DNA from: Leptospiraceae bacterium
GTDB taxonomy: Bacteria; Spirochaetota; Leptospiria; Leptospirales; Leptonemataceae
Direction of reading: 5' to 3'
DNA length: 64,000 nt
Assembly (NCBI GenBank): GCA_026005135.1
Contig: BPKM01000003.1
Location: forward strand, 62,001-126,000
The translations under genes and the position numbers were made by a program. The stretch's first letter is position 1, and the number at the start of each line of letters is the position of its first letter. The notes beneath the pieces were generated by a model. It was not told the DNA's origin, made no database searches, and was given only the letters and a program-made list of their open reading frames with translations. Shown in pieces: positions 63,499-64,000 of this stretch.

Positions 63499-64000
63499 AT
63501 GCAAATTCAATCTGTTAAGAAGCTTAATTTTCGTTCTTATGTTATAACAGAAGGTGATACAAGAGCTCCTAATCGTGCAATGCTTCGTGCAGTAGGTTTT
63601 CGAGATCAGGATTTTTCCAAACCAATTTGTGGTGTTGCAAGTGCATATAGTACAATTACGCCCTGTAATTCTGGTATCCGTATATTAGAAGAAGCTGCAA
63701 TTAATGGAATTTACGAAGCAGGTGGAATGCCTCAGGTATTTGGTACCATTACTATTTCTGATGGTATTTCCATGGGTACAGAAGGAATGAAATATTCCTT
63801 AGTAAGTAGAGAAGTAATTGCAGATGCCATCGAAACAGTCTGTAATGGACAAAGAATGGATGGAGTTTTAGCAATTGGTGGATGTGATAAAAATATGCCA
63901 GGTGCTCTTATTGCTATGGCTCGTTTGAATATCCCTTCTATTTTTGTTTATGGGGGAACAATTTTACCAGGTTATTATAATGGTAAAGAATTAAATATTG
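63499..64000 (+). CDS. ilvD: Dihydroxy-acid dehydratase IlvD, partial (3' end off the window)
   Basis: ATG 63499 begins [44 protein letters not shown] with an iron-sulfur ligand Cys follows, then [39 protein letters not shown] and [32 protein letters not shown]. These are hallmark motifs of the IlvD/Edd family, with the cluster Cys in GGCDKN. It makes branched-chain 2-keto acids for valine and isoleucine. About 167 codons are visible without a stop. Confidence 0.96.
   Translation, partial: MQIQSVKKLNFRSYVITEGDTRAPNRAMLRAVGFRDQDFSKPICGVASAYSTITPCNSGIRILEEAAINGIYEAGGMPQVFGTITISDGISMGTEGMKYSLVSREVIADAIETVCNGQRMDGVLAIGGCDKNMPGALIAMARLNIPSIFVYGGTILPGYYNGKELNI

Overview
The window is a very AT-rich bacterial chromosome segment with dense, short-spaced genes on both strands. 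It most resembles a Leptospirales-type spirochaete. The evidence is a DUF1574-like SGNH protein directly after an AlgI-like MBOAT acyltransferase, two copies of a DUF1564-like protein, a Lys-rich HU-like protein, many predicted lipoproteins and membrane or GAF-linked class III cyclases. The affiliation is inferred from family memory, and the AT content is higher than in typical Leptospira, so a divergent relative is likely. No rRNA or tRNA gene, CRISPR array, prophage or complete insertion sequence was seen.

Layout. 1-5.7 kb: edge-truncated DUF1564-like gene, YidD-type lipoprotein with a ferritin-like gene, cmoB, a coiled-coil membrane protein with 54-bp repeats, a lipoprotein with a pentanucleotide repeat behind its start, and an RluA-type pseudouridine synthase. 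5.8-12.6 kb: M23 peptidase, hybrid histidine kinase, a 177-bp MITE, a diguanylate cyclase and cobT-cobC. 12.6-16.4 kb: a decayed stretch with three pseudogenes around an HU-like gene and a GNAT gene. 16.4-29.4 kb: TPP riboswitch-thiC, membrane AraC regulator with a START protein, adenylate cyclase, PPi-type phosphofructokinase, guaB, an IscU-like/pentapeptide fusion, a STAS protein and a broken SHOCT lipoprotein. 29.4-36.6 kb: copper/silver-type efflux region (cusCBA-like) with two small His/Met/Cys-rich accessory genes, a palindromic operator candidate and a GC-rich repeat inside the operon. 37-45.9 kb: methyltransferases, an MBL-SpoIIE-TPR signalling protein, pstSCAB and divergent phoU with a Pho-box-like site between them, and trpF. 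46-53.8 kb: pgeF, sspB-like, PhaR-like, HEAT and SH3 proteins, rluB-like, MBOAT and DUF1574-like genes. 53.7-55.3 kb: a rearranged locus with a decayed PD-(D/E)XK nuclease between two copies of a 206-bp segment. 55.3-64 kb: a 1440-residue five-GAF adenylate cyclase, SLOG protein, trhO, mqnC, a PiT phosphate permease and the 5' part of ilvD.

How the genes fit together. Phosphate uptake is covered by Pst/PhoU and PiT. U34 modification of tRNA is represented twice (TrhO hydroxylation and CmoB carboxymethylation). Cofactor genes cover thiamine (thiC), cobalamin lower-ligand activation (cobT, cobC) and futalosine-route menaquinone (mqnC). Nucleotide and phosphorelay signalling is prominent: two cyclases, one GGDEF enzyme, a hybrid kinase, a SpoIIE phosphatase and a STAS protein. 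The most unusual signals are the probable phase-variable lipoprotein at 3.5 kb, the A-B-B'-A' duplication at 53.7-55.3 kb, the MBL-SpoIIE-TPR protein and the IscU-pentapeptide fusion.
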